From Eubacterium sp. (GTDB lineage Bacteria > Bacillota > Clostridia > Lachnospirales > Lachnospiraceae), in the NCBI GenBank assembly GCA_024697885.1, contig JAILSA010000275.1:1-7264 (forward strand): a DNA stretch of 7,264 nt, in the 5' to 3' direction. This document shows positions 1 through 5,741 of this stretch, one piece after another. The translations under genes and the position numbers were made by a program. The notes under the pieces are model-generated. The model was not told the origin of the DNA and did no database searches. It saw nothing but the letters and a program-made list of their open reading frames with translations. How positions within the stretch are numbered: the first letter of the stretch is position 1; each line of letters starts with the position of its first letter.

Positions 1-6
1 TTCCAT
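1..6 (-). CDS. Possible first codons of the next operon gene (possibly an RluD-type pseudouridine synthase)
   Basis: Only an ATG at 6..4 followed by GAA is inside the window. It is preceded by GAGGA at 19..15, with 8 nt spacing, and this overlaps the TGA stop of lspA. That is a convincing ribosome binding site and start, and it continues the tight same-strand spacing of the operon. In many Firmicutes the gene after lspA encodes a large-subunit pseudouridine synthase of the RluD family (ylyB in Bacillus). The identity is therefore inferred from gene order only, because no protein sequence can be read here. Confidence 0.45.
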
Positions 7-17
7 ATAAAATATCC

Positions 18-503
18 TCAAATAAGCTTTTCTTCCTTGTAGACAAAGACCAGGGCGTGAATTAAGAGAATGGCCCCGAGGCAGACAAATATATCTGCCA
101 TATTGAATACAGGAAAATCAATGGCTTCTATGTAAAAAAAATCAATTACATAGCCCTGTTTTACACGATCAACAAAGTTGCCAACGGCGCCAGAGGCCAA
201 AAGTACCAGTATGAGACGCAGATAGTTATATCTTCTCTCAAAAGGTAATTTTATAAAAAAGAATACAATGGCACTCATGACTACAAGGGTGATAATCACA
301 AACAAAACAATGGCATTTTGCATAAGTCCCCATGCCGCCCCGGAATTTTCCAGGTAGTGGAGAGAAAAGATTTGGGGAATAATTTCTATATTCCCGTCCA
401 TCAAATACACAACTGCCAGTTTTTTGGTAAATTGATCTACCATCACCAGAAGAAAAAACAGAAAACAGCAGAAGATAGAAGTTCTTATACTATTCTGTTT
501 CAT
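18..503 (-). CDS. lspA: Lipoprotein signal peptidase (signal peptidase II)
   Basis: Membrane aspartyl protease that cleaves the signal peptide from prolipoproteins after Lgt has attached diacylglycerol to the lipobox cysteine. The 161 residues match the usual family length of about 150-170. Four hydrophobic segments are visible, roughly residues 9-29, 62-84, 95-111 and 135-157. Conserved family blocks are present: the TM1 Asp (D23), NSGAAWG (53-59), GNFVDR (108-113), GYVIDF with catalytic D121, and FPVFNMAD with catalytic D137. Both aspartates of the catalytic dyad are therefore intact. The ATG shares its first base with the divIVA TAA stop, and only a weak Shine-Dalgarno sequence precedes it, so translation is probably coupled to divIVA. 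In Bacillus ileS lies between divIVA and lspA; here it does not. The identification is secure. Confidence 0.96.
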   Translation of the reverse strand: MKQNSIRTSIFCCFLFFLLVMVDQFTKKLAVVYLMDGNIEIIPQIFSLHYLENSGAAWGLMQNAIVLFVIITLVVMSAIVFFFIKLPFERRYNYLRLILVLLASGAVGNFVDRVKQGYVIDFFYIEAIDFPVFNMADIFVCLGAILLIHALVFVYKEEKLI

Positions 504-505
504 TA
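501..505 (-). promoter_or_regulatory. TAATG stop-start overlap coupling divIVA to lspA
   Basis: On the minus strand the divIVA TAA stop (505..503) shares its last base with the lspA ATG (503..501). No strong Shine-Dalgarno sequence is seen in the preceding 20 bases. This suggests that lspA is translated largely by ribosomes that have just finished divIVA. Confidence 0.6.
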
Positions 506-1867
506 GAAATCATCTACCGAGCCGAGGAATTCAAAAGGATCTTCCTCCTGGCCTTCCTTACCAGAATTTTTGGCCATGTTCATGCTCTGCAAAAGAGAAT
601 CAAGAGTTGGTGCCTCTGTCTCCTCTGGATTTACAGGCTCAAGGCGCTCAGTGTTCTGATTTTTATAGGTGCTTGGAAGTTCATCTAAGGTTTCCACCTT
701 TTTTGGTTCAACCTCTAATTGTGTATTGGATGGAATCGCTTCTGTTTTTTTCTGAACATTCTGAAGAGATGCGCTCAAATCAATGGTATCTGCTGTCAAA
801 ATATCGATGGTCTCATCGTCAGTCTTCTCTTCTTTTTCCGCAATAGAATCCTTCAAGTCAGGCAAAACATTGGTCTCCCCCAAGTCGGAGTTGGACTCAA
901 TGAGATTGCTGTCATTGATTTCTGGTGTCTCATATTCTACTGGAAGGTCCTCATCCTCTGTGGCTGCAGGAGCTGGAGCTGGTGCTGGAGCAGCGCCAAA
1001 GTGCTCTACCTTTGGCTCCTCTGGTGTCTCTTCCACTACAGGGGCAACTTCTGGCTCAGAAGTCTCAACTGGCAGGGGTTCATCTACTGGCGCAGGAGTC
1101 TCATCTGGCAGTGGCTCAACCTCAGGAACAGGAGTTTCCTCATAGGCAGGAACGTCCTCTGCTACAGGGGTCTGGTCTACCACAGGAGCTTCCTCTACTA
1201 CAGGAGTTTCCTCTACTACAGGGGCCTCCTGACTTGCTACATGATTTTCCTCAGATACGGGAGCTTCAGCTACAGGTGTAGGGTCAGCTCCTATTGAACT
1301 GGGGGATTGGTCTTTGTGAAAAGACTCGATCAATTCTTCATCCACCTCTGGTTCATCTACCTGAAAGGAATCACCAGAAATATACTCTAACTGAGCAGTG
1401 GCAACCTGGCGCAACTGGCTCTTATAATTGTTAAATTGATCCATAAGAACTAAGCATTTTTCGCGAAGGGTCTCATACTCTGCCTCGGCATTGCGAATGA
1501 TTTCCTCTGCCTTGTTGTTGGCATCCTTCTCAATGGCTTCTGCCTTGAGAACAGCGGCATCCTTGGTCTCCTTGGATGTTTTTTCAGCCAAAACCAAAGC
1601 TTTTTGCAAGGTTGTCTCAATGGACTTGTAGTACTGGATTCCGTCGCTGAGAGTTTTTACCTGGCTGTTCAATTCATCAACCTGCTTCTCAAGACGTTTT
1701 TTGTCCTCCTGCAATCTCTCCTTGTCCTTGGTCAGCTGGTCATTGGCATTGTATACCTCAGTGTAGCTGTTCATGGTCAAGTTCAAAAATTCATCCATTT
1801 CTGCTTGGATGTACTTTTTTCTCTTAGGCTCTACCTTCTTAGCCTGTAGTTCCTGTGGTGTTAACAT
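503..1867 (-). CDS. divIVA: DivIVA-family cell-division/polarity protein with long Pro/Glu/Val-rich C-terminal extension
   Basis: DivIVA proteins oligomerise on negatively curved membrane at septa and poles and recruit division or polarity partners. The start LTPQELQAK and the MDEFL motif (24-28) align with the DivIVA N-terminal domain. Residues about 36-165 form a charged, heptad-like coiled coil, including the family's Ala/Lys/Glu-rich middle (about 100-132). Beyond this lies an acidic, probably disordered linker rich in Pro, Glu, Val and Thr (about 170-320), with four imperfect 6-residue repeats at 215-238 and an Ala-Pro run at 292-302. The protein ends in an acidic-aromatic tail, DPFEFLGSVDDF (443-454). 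At 454 residues it is far longer than Bacillus DivIVA (about 164). The Phe-Arg pair that Bacillus DivIVA uses to contact membrane is replaced by basic residues (R16, K17). The start is supported by a strong Shine-Dalgarno sequence. Position after ylmH fits divIVA. Family membership is confident; partners are unknown. Confidence 0.9.
   Translation of the reverse strand: MLTPQELQAKKVEPKRKKYIQAEMDEFLNLTMNSYTEVYNANDQLTKDKERLQEDKKRLEKQVDELNSQVKTLSDGIQYYKSIETTLQKALVLAEKTSKETKDAAVLKAEAIEKDANNKAEEIIRNAEAEYETLREKCLVLMDQFNNYKSQLRQVATAQLEYISGDSFQVDEPEVDEELIESFHKDQSPSSIGADPTPVAEAPVSEENHVASQEAPVVEETPVVEEAPVVDQTPVAEDVPAYEETPVPEVEPLPDETPAPVDEPLPVETSEPEVAPVVEETPEEPKVEHFGAAPAPAPAPAATEDEDLPVEYETPEINDSNLIESNSDLGETNVLPDLKDSIAEKEEKTDDETIDILTADTIDLSASLQNVQKKTEAIPSNTQLEVEPKKVETLDELPSTYKNQNTERLEPVNPEETEAPTLDSLLQSMNMAKNSGKEGQEEDPFEFLGSVDDF
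962..994 (-). repeat. Ala-Pro dipeptide run in the DivIVA linker
   Basis: Residues 292-302 of the DivIVA-family protein are a simple alternation of Ala and Pro, encoded by a GCT/GCA-CCA/CCT repeat. Such runs behave as stiff, extended spacers. At DNA level this is a short microsatellite-like tract that could change length by slippage in steps of 6 bp without breaking the frame. Confidence 0.7.
1154..1225 (-). repeat. Four imperfect 18-bp tandem repeats in divIVA
   Basis: The tract encodes four hexapeptides, residues 215-238: APVVEE, TPVVEE, APVVDQ and TPVAED. The DNA copies are closely similar (CCTGTAGTAGAGGA-like cores), so the repeats look recently expanded and not merely similar at protein level. 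They sit in the acidic, disordered linker that follows the coiled coil. Confidence 0.8.
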
Positions 1868-1875
1868 GTTTTGTT

Positions 1876-1884
1876 ACCTCCCTT
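1876..1884 (-). promoter_or_regulatory. Strong ribosome binding site of divIVA
   Basis: AAGGGAGGT reads on the minus strand just after the ylmH stop codon, with GGAGG placed 9 nt before the divIVA ATG. It is the best Shine-Dalgarno match in the window. It fixes the start and suggests that divIVA is translated more strongly than its neighbours. Confidence 0.85.
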
Positions 1885-2654
1885 TACTTGTATTTATATA
1901 TAGTAATCTTTTGCTTTCCCTTTTTGGTCAGGTCTCCTGCCTCATAGACCAGGCGAAACTTTCCATATCTGCGAACGGTCATAAGGCTATTATTGGGACA
2001 GAGGTAGGAAACAGAGGTCTCCTGCCGGTGGTTTGCCACTACCATGCCCTGACGGACTAGGGTGGCTGCCTTGGTTCGAGATAAGCCAGTGGCCGCAGAT
2101 ACCACATTGTCCAGGCGGGGACTGGCTATACTGGTGGAGAAAAGTTCATATTCCTGTGGGGGAATCTCCTCTGGGTCCTCCACCCTGATTAAGTCCACAC
2201 TGGTGTGTTTGACCATATTTAATTCGCCTAATAAAAGTGGAGCGAAGTCTGACTGACAAAAGACATAGGCCTCCTTGTTGCTGAGTCTAATATCTCCGAT
2301 CTTCGACCGCTCCATTCCAAGATTCAATATAGCTCCCAGATAGTCACGGTGTTCTAAGCTCTGTGCAAATTTAGATCCTCTTGGACAAATTTTTATGCAA
2401 TCAATTGGAAACTGATCCCTGGAAAAATATTCCTTGTAGTCCAAGGGAACAAAGGCTGCAATAAAATGATCACAATCCTCGTGGCCGCCCCAAAACACTG
2501 TGTCTATATCTGAGTAGTACTTGCTGATTTTTTCTACTAAACCGTATTCGGCGGATGTCAAAAAATCCGTGAATACAGCTACATTCGTGTTAATAGCCTG
2601 TAGGGCCAAGTCTTGAATGCGACTTTCAAAAAAATGTTCCTTTTTATCGTCCAT
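1884..2654 (-). CDS. ylmH: YlmH-family S4-domain RNA-binding protein
   Basis: YlmH proteins carry a C-terminal S4 RNA-binding domain and are found beside sepF and divIVA in many Firmicutes. In Bacillus YlmH has been linked to ribosome-associated quality control, and pneumococcal work links it to division. The 256 residues match the usual length. The N-terminal part carries the family block SLEHRDYLGAILNLGMERSK (99-118) followed by IGDI (119-122). The S4 domain begins at about SPRLDN (178-183), continues through the basic helix SRTKAATLVRQGMVVAN (192-208), and ends with a GKFR turn (231-234) and a lysine-rich tail. The ATG overlaps the sepF TAA stop by one base, with only a weak AGAGA upstream, so translation is probably coupled. 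In Bacillus ylmG lies between sepF and ylmH; it is missing here. The family call is confident; the exact cellular role in this organism is inferred. Confidence 0.92.
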   Translation of the reverse strand: MDDKKEHFFESRIQDLALQAINTNVAVFTDFLTSAEYGLVEKISKYYSDIDTVFWGGHEDCDHFIAAFVPLDYKEYFSRDQFPIDCIKICPRGSKFAQSLEHRDYLGAILNLGMERSKIGDIRLSNKEAYVFCQSDFAPLLLGELNMVKHTSVDLIRVEDPEEIPPQEYELFSTSIASPRLDNVVSAATGLSRTKAATLVRQGMVVANHRQETSVSYLCPNNSLMTVRRYGKFRLVYEAGDLTKKGKQKITIYKYK

Positions 2655-2656
2655 TA
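2652..2656 (-). promoter_or_regulatory. TAATG stop-start overlap coupling sepF to ylmH
   Basis: The sepF TAA (2656..2654) shares a base with the ylmH ATG (2654..2652). Upstream there is only a weak AGAGA, 7 nt before the start. This layout favours translational coupling and roughly fixed relative output of SepF and YlmH. Confidence 0.6.
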
Positions 2657-3157
2657 AAAGTCTCTGTTAATAACAGGCATAGATGCTGTGGAACCGTCAA
2701 CGGATAAGGAATCACCGCTGATATCAATATTCTCTGGAGAGAAAATGAAGATATACTTAGAAATCTGGTGATATTTTCCGTTAATTGCATAGATAGATCC
2801 GGAGATAAAGTCCATAATTCTCTGGGCATCGTCTGGATCAAATCCCTCTAAATTAACAATAACTGGACGTCCGTTCAGGAGCAGGTTACAAATCTCCTGG
2901 GAGTCCTCAAAGGTATGTGGTTTTACAATCTTAACTTCCATACTTCCACGGCTCATGGAAACCACTTTAGGCTTGCGCTCTAAAAAACTTGCGCGCTGTC
3001 TTGGCTCCTCGTATTCCTCGCGAGCACGAGGTTTGCTAGGTGCTTTGTGGCGAACCGGTGCCTCCTCTTCTAATTGATCATATTCATCATATGGATCATC
3101 CATGTAATCGTCATCGTCGTCTAAACTAAAGAAACTACGAATAGTATCTAAACCCAT
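2654..3157 (-). CDS. sepF: Cell division protein SepF
   Basis: SepF binds the C-terminal peptide of FtsZ and anchors Z-ring filaments to the membrane, forming rings or arcs at the septum. The 167 residues are slightly longer than Bacillus SepF (about 152). The first residues, MGLDTIRSFFSL, fit the short amphipathic membrane-binding helix of the family. They are followed by an Asp/Glu-rich flexible linker (13-60) with some Arg/Pro. The folded SepF core spans about 73-149: VKIVKP, then NGRPVIVNLEGFDPDDAQRI (95-114), then MDFISGSIYAINGK (115-128) and FIFSPENIDISGD (137-149). The start has GGAG 6 nt upstream. The gene follows yggS by 18 bp and overlaps ylmH by one base. That order (ylmE-sepF-ylmH-divIVA) is typical of Firmicutes and supports a role in Z-ring assembly. 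The call is secure. Confidence 0.95.
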   Translation of the reverse strand: MGLDTIRSFFSLDDDDDYMDDPYDEYDQLEEEAPVRHKAPSKPRAREEYEEPRQRASFLERKPKVVSMSRGSMEVKIVKPHTFEDSQEICNLLLNGRPVIVNLEGFDPDDAQRIMDFISGSIYAINGKYHQISKYIFIFSPENIDISGDSLSVDGSTASMPVINRDF

Positions 3158-3175
3158 AATAAACTCCGTTCCTTT

Positions 3176-3868
3176 CTAAATGTTATAGTTTCTTTCACCG
3201 ACAATGCCCGTTCCTACGCGAACATAGGTTGCAACTTCTTCAATGGCAACCTGGTAATCGCCGGTCATTCCCATAGAAAGCTCACACATAGTTATATTAT
3301 CAATGTTTTTATTATTTATGTCAATAAGTAATTTACGCAAATTCTGGAAATGAATACGGTTTTCTTCGGGATTTTCCACAAAGGGAGCGATGGTCATAAG
3401 TCCCTGAACCTGAAGGTTTGGATAGGTGGCAATTTCTCTTAGGGCACCCTCTACTTCCTCCGGCATAAAACCGAATTTGGTCTCCTCTTTAGCCACATTG
3501 ACTTCTAGTAAAATCTGAGCCACCTGGTCCTTTTGGGCAAAATCTTTCTGAATCTGCTTTGCCAGGCGCAGGGAGTCTACCGAGTGAATCAAACTCACCC
3601 GACCCACCAGCTGTTTTACCTTGTTTCTCTGGAGGTGGCCAATCATATGCCACTCCAGGTCCTGGGTCAAAATCTCTTGCTTGTTTACAATTTCTTGCAC
3701 CTTGTTTTCTCCGAAGCGGCACATGCCCTCCTGGATGCATTCTTCCATCATTTCCACAGGCTTGGTCTTAGAGACGGCAATAAGTTTCACCTGGTCTCTG
3801 CTTCTGCCTGCCCGTTCACAGGCCTCGGCCACCTTTAGCTCTACCTGCTTTAAGTTTTCCTTAACCAA
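3176..3868 (-). CDS. yggS: YggS/PLPBP-family pyridoxal-phosphate homeostasis protein (YlmE)
   Basis: Members of this family bind pyridoxal 5'-phosphate in an alanine-racemase-like TIM barrel and help maintain B6 and amino-acid homeostasis; no enzymatic reaction is firmly established. The 230 residues match the usual length. Visible landmarks are LIAVSKTKP with the PLP-binding Lys34, FGENKVQE (52-59), WHMIGHLQRNKVK (73-85), SVDS (96-99), LSMGMTGDYQVAIE (197-210) and the phosphate-binding end RVGTGIVGERNY (217-228). The start codon is TTG. An in-frame TGA directly precedes it, so there is no longer form, and AGGAG sits 9 nt upstream. The gene follows the HlyD-like gene by 12 bp and precedes sepF by 18 bp, the position occupied by ylmE in Bacillus. 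Why a PLP protein is kept beside division genes is not clear. The call is confident. Confidence 0.94.
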   Translation of the reverse strand: MVKENLKQVELKVAEACERAGRSRDQVKLIAVSKTKPVEMMEECIQEGMCRFGENKVQEIVNKQEILTQDLEWHMIGHLQRNKVKQLVGRVSLIHSVDSLRLAKQIQKDFAQKDQVAQILLEVNVAKEETKFGFMPEEVEGALREIATYPNLQVQGLMTIAPFVENPEENRIHFQNLRKLLIDINNKNIDNITMCELSMGMTGDYQVAIEEVATYVRVGTGIVGERNYNI

Positions 3869-3882
3869 TCAAATCATCTCCT
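3866..3882 (-). promoter_or_regulatory. Ribosome binding site and TTG start that fix the yggS N-terminus
   Basis: AGGAG (3882..3878) overlaps the stop codon of the upstream HlyD-like gene and lies 9 nt before the TTG (3868..3866). An ATG lies in the same frame at 3877..3875, but it touches the Shine-Dalgarno sequence and is followed after one codon by TGA. TTG is therefore the only sensible start. Confidence 0.8.
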
Positions 3883-5275
3883 AATCTATAAAATCGTCCT
3901 CGCTGATCTGGGATGCGTCCACGATGATGTGGTCGTAAGGGGCCAGTCCCCCGGCAGTACCCGCTCCGACGATGGTATATTCCTTGTTTTGATAGAGGAT
4001 ATCAATGGCCTTAAACTGGCAAAAGCCCTGGTTGACGCAGTAGACGCCGTAGAGATTTTCCTTGGAGCTTACAATATAATCCTCCTGGGTCGTAGGGTTA
4101 AAGAGAATGTCTCCCCCCTTGACAATATTAGAATCCACATAATACATATTATTAATGAGATAATAATCCTTTACTTCGGTTTTTTCCTTGTCCACAATTC
4201 CCTCGTCGTTAATGACCTGCTTCATAACATATTGGCCTTCTCCTGAGTAAACTACATCGCGAGGTAGGACATAGTATTCTTTTTTCAAAATGGAACTGTT
4301 TGGAATTTTTAGGCCCTCTGCCTTGTTGAGGTCGAATTCCAGCTTGAGGAAGCGGTCATTTATATAGCGCTCCATAAAGCGTGAGGTGCTGAGTTTGGCA
4401 ATATGTGCTCCGTCCCTCTCAAGCATTTCCACAGAGGCATTAAAACTGATGCCGTCCTTTTCAATGGTGACCCGGACAAAGTTTAGGCTCTTTAACTGTT
4501 GGTAGTAGGAATCCGAGAGATTGACATAGAGGCTCCAGTCGTTACTGGTTACCAGCTTGTAGACAGGGGCGCCGGATTCTACCTTTTCCTTGGTCTTAAC
4601 CTGCTTTTTTTCCTCTTTTCCGTACTCATCTAAAAGTTCTGGGGTGAGATTTTTTTCCTTGATATCTTCGTAGCCGTCAACGGCATAGGATATGACTCCG
4701 GATACGCTGGCAGTGTGCTTGCTAAAATTCTTGCTCTGCCCCGCCTTTTTAATGGCCTTGTTGAGGTCACTGTAGAGGGTTTTGTTGTTTTGCTGGAAAA
4801 TAGTATTGTTTATATTAAAAGTCAAATCAGACACGGCGCCGTAGTTGGCAAAATTAAAGGAATTTTGGAAACTGGCAATGGTCTTTCTCATACTTGTAAT
4901 ATCCTGAGAACTTGTATTTTGATTTTGGATTTCCCCCAAGAGGTCGCTGATTTCGCCGGTGCCATCCAGGGTATAGACCACATCTCCCTTGCCCACGCGG
5001 TTGCCCTCTGCATTGTAATAATTTACATAGCCGGACCCATCTGCATAGAAAATCTGTTCCTCCCTCATGGCAAAGCCGTAAATAGGGGTGTCATCATTTA
5101 ATTCCGAGGTATTTACCTCGTAGATGGAGATGTGACTCTTAGTCAGATAGCCCCAGGCCAGGACAATGACATAGAGAAGAATCAACAAAAAGATAAAGAG
5201 GGCGATATTTGGTTGAAATCTTTTTTTCATAGGGGCAACTTTGGGATTGTTCGTCGCCGGATGTTTGCGTGCCAT
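3881..5275 (-). CDS. HlyD-like single-pass membrane protein of unknown role
   Basis: The protein has a short basic cytoplasmic N-terminus, one membrane span (about residues 23-43) and a large extracytoplasmic part. Two half-motifs resemble the barrel-sandwich (lipoyl-like) domain of HlyD/membrane-fusion proteins. The first is at about 79-106 (DGSGYVNYY, then VGKGDVVYTLDG); the second is at about 188-242 (TASVSGVISYAVDG, then SGAPVYKLV). They flank a helical insert (about 110-187) shorter than that of TolC-docking adaptors. Beta-rich segments follow, ending near LAPYDHIIVDASQIS (444-458). The length of 464 is plausible for such adaptors. The start has AAAGGAG 10 nt upstream. No ABC or RND transporter gene is next to it; its neighbours are mgsA and yggS in an envelope/division operon. 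Automatic annotation would probably say HlyD family efflux adaptor, but a structural or regulatory role in the cell envelope is equally possible. Fold is moderately confident; function unknown. Confidence 0.75.
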   Translation of the reverse strand: MARKHPATNNPKVAPMKKRFQPNIALFIFLLILLYVIVLAWGYLTKSHISIYEVNTSELNDDTPIYGFAMREEQIFYADGSGYVNYYNAEGNRVGKGDVVYTLDGTGEISDLLGEIQNQNTSSQDITSMRKTIASFQNSFNFANYGAVSDLTFNINNTIFQQNNKTLYSDLNKAIKKAGQSKNFSKHTASVSGVISYAVDGYEDIKEKNLTPELLDEYGKEEKKQVKTKEKVESGAPVYKLVTSNDWSLYVNLSDSYYQQLKSLNFVRVTIEKDGISFNASVEMLERDGAHIAKLSTSRFMERYINDRFLKLEFDLNKAEGLKIPNSSILKKEYYVLPRDVVYSGEGQYVMKQVINDEGIVDKEKTEVKDYYLINNMYYVDSNIVKGGDILFNPTTQEDYIVSSKENLYGVYCVNQGFCQFKAIDILYQNKEYTIVGAGTAGGLAPYDHIIVDASQISEDDFID

Positions 5276-5314
5276 CTTATCTTCTCTCCTTTCAATCTAT
5301 ATTCTTTGAGGGAC

Positions 5315-5713
5315 TTAGTTGCGAACTAATTCGCGCCAATCCAAGTCGCCTCGCTCAAGGGCCTTAATTAAAAGCTCTGCTGTGGCCACATTGGTAGCCA
5401 AAGGGATGTTGTGAATATCGCAGAGGCGAAATACGTTATTTACATCGGGCTCGTGTACCTTTGGAGTCAATGGGTCTCGGAGAAAAATAACCAGGTCCAG
5501 CTCGTTGTTCTCAATCTGGGCTCCCAACTGCTTCTCTCCTCCCAGGTGGCCTGCCAGGTACTTGTGGATGGTGAGATTGGTCACCTCTTCCACCAGTCGG
5601 CCAGTGGTCCCTGTGGCGTAAACTGTGTGTTTACTCAAAATGCCTCGATATGCAATACAGAAGTTTTGCATCAAAATTTTCTTGGAATCATGTGCGATTA
5701 AGCCTATGTTCAT
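5315..5713 (-). CDS. mgsA: Methylglyoxal synthase-like protein with altered catalytic loop
   Basis: Methylglyoxal synthase converts dihydroxyacetone phosphate to methylglyoxal and phosphate, a glycolytic bypass used under phosphate limitation or sugar-phosphate overload. Starting at the ATG the protein has 132 residues, near the Bacillus length. Conserved parts are AHD (7-9), the phosphate-binding ATGTTG (33-38), DLVIFLRDPL (73-82), HEPDV with H87 and D90, and IPLATNVATAE (103-113). The loop that reads SGPxGGD in E. coli and Bacillus reads AGHLGGE here (54-60), so Glu replaces the catalytic Asp71 of E. coli and the phosphate-contacting Ser becomes Ala. An in-frame TTG at 5725 would add four residues (MEKI). 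I prefer the ATG because homologues start with a similar MNIGLIAHD, and the TTG directly abuts the AGGAAAGG upstream. The gene follows rodA by 28 bp. The family is confident; activity is less so. Confidence 0.88.
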   Translation of the reverse strand: MNIGLIAHDSKKILMQNFCIAYRGILSKHTVYATGTTGRLVEEVTNLTIHKYLAGHLGGEKQLGAQIENNELDLVIFLRDPLTPKVHEPDVNNVFRLCDIHNIPLATNVATAELLIKALERGDLDWRELVRN

Positions 5714-5741
5714 AATTTTTTCCAACCTTTCCTATTATTTT

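Noticed and set aside
1154..1225. CRISPR-like array
   Set aside because: The repeats are 18 bp, contiguous without unique spacers, in frame and coding, so they are protein repeats.
719..1297. Long open frames on the plus strand (for example 719-1297, 783-1145, 925-1281), with repeated Tyr/Arg/Ser/Phe or Ser/Gly-rich translations
   Set aside because: They are antisense to the low-complexity, repeat-rich linker of divIVA, which is poor in stop codons in every frame. The translations show no family motif and the divIVA frame explains the region.
3489..3740. Minus-strand open frame inside yggS in another frame (83 codons)
   Set aside because: It is fully contained in yggS, whose frame carries all the PLPBP motifs. 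The alternative translation is Gly/Pro/Arg-rich with no recognisable domain.
5276..5314. Possible promoter (TTCGCA, 18 nt, TATAGA on the minus strand) before the HlyD-like gene
   Set aside because: Each box matches the sigma-A consensus at only 4 of 6 positions, which is expected by chance in AT-rich DNA. The site was not annotated as a feature.
5321..5334. Hairpin at the end of mgsA as a rho-independent terminator
   Set aside because: The stem is only 5 bp and no U-run follows on the minus strand; the HlyD-like gene with a good ribosome binding site starts about 40 bp later.
5714..5725. TTG at 5725 as the mgsA start
   Set aside because: It directly abuts AGGAAAGG, leaving little room for a working ribosome binding site, and homologues begin near the ATG at 5713. 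It would add only four residues.
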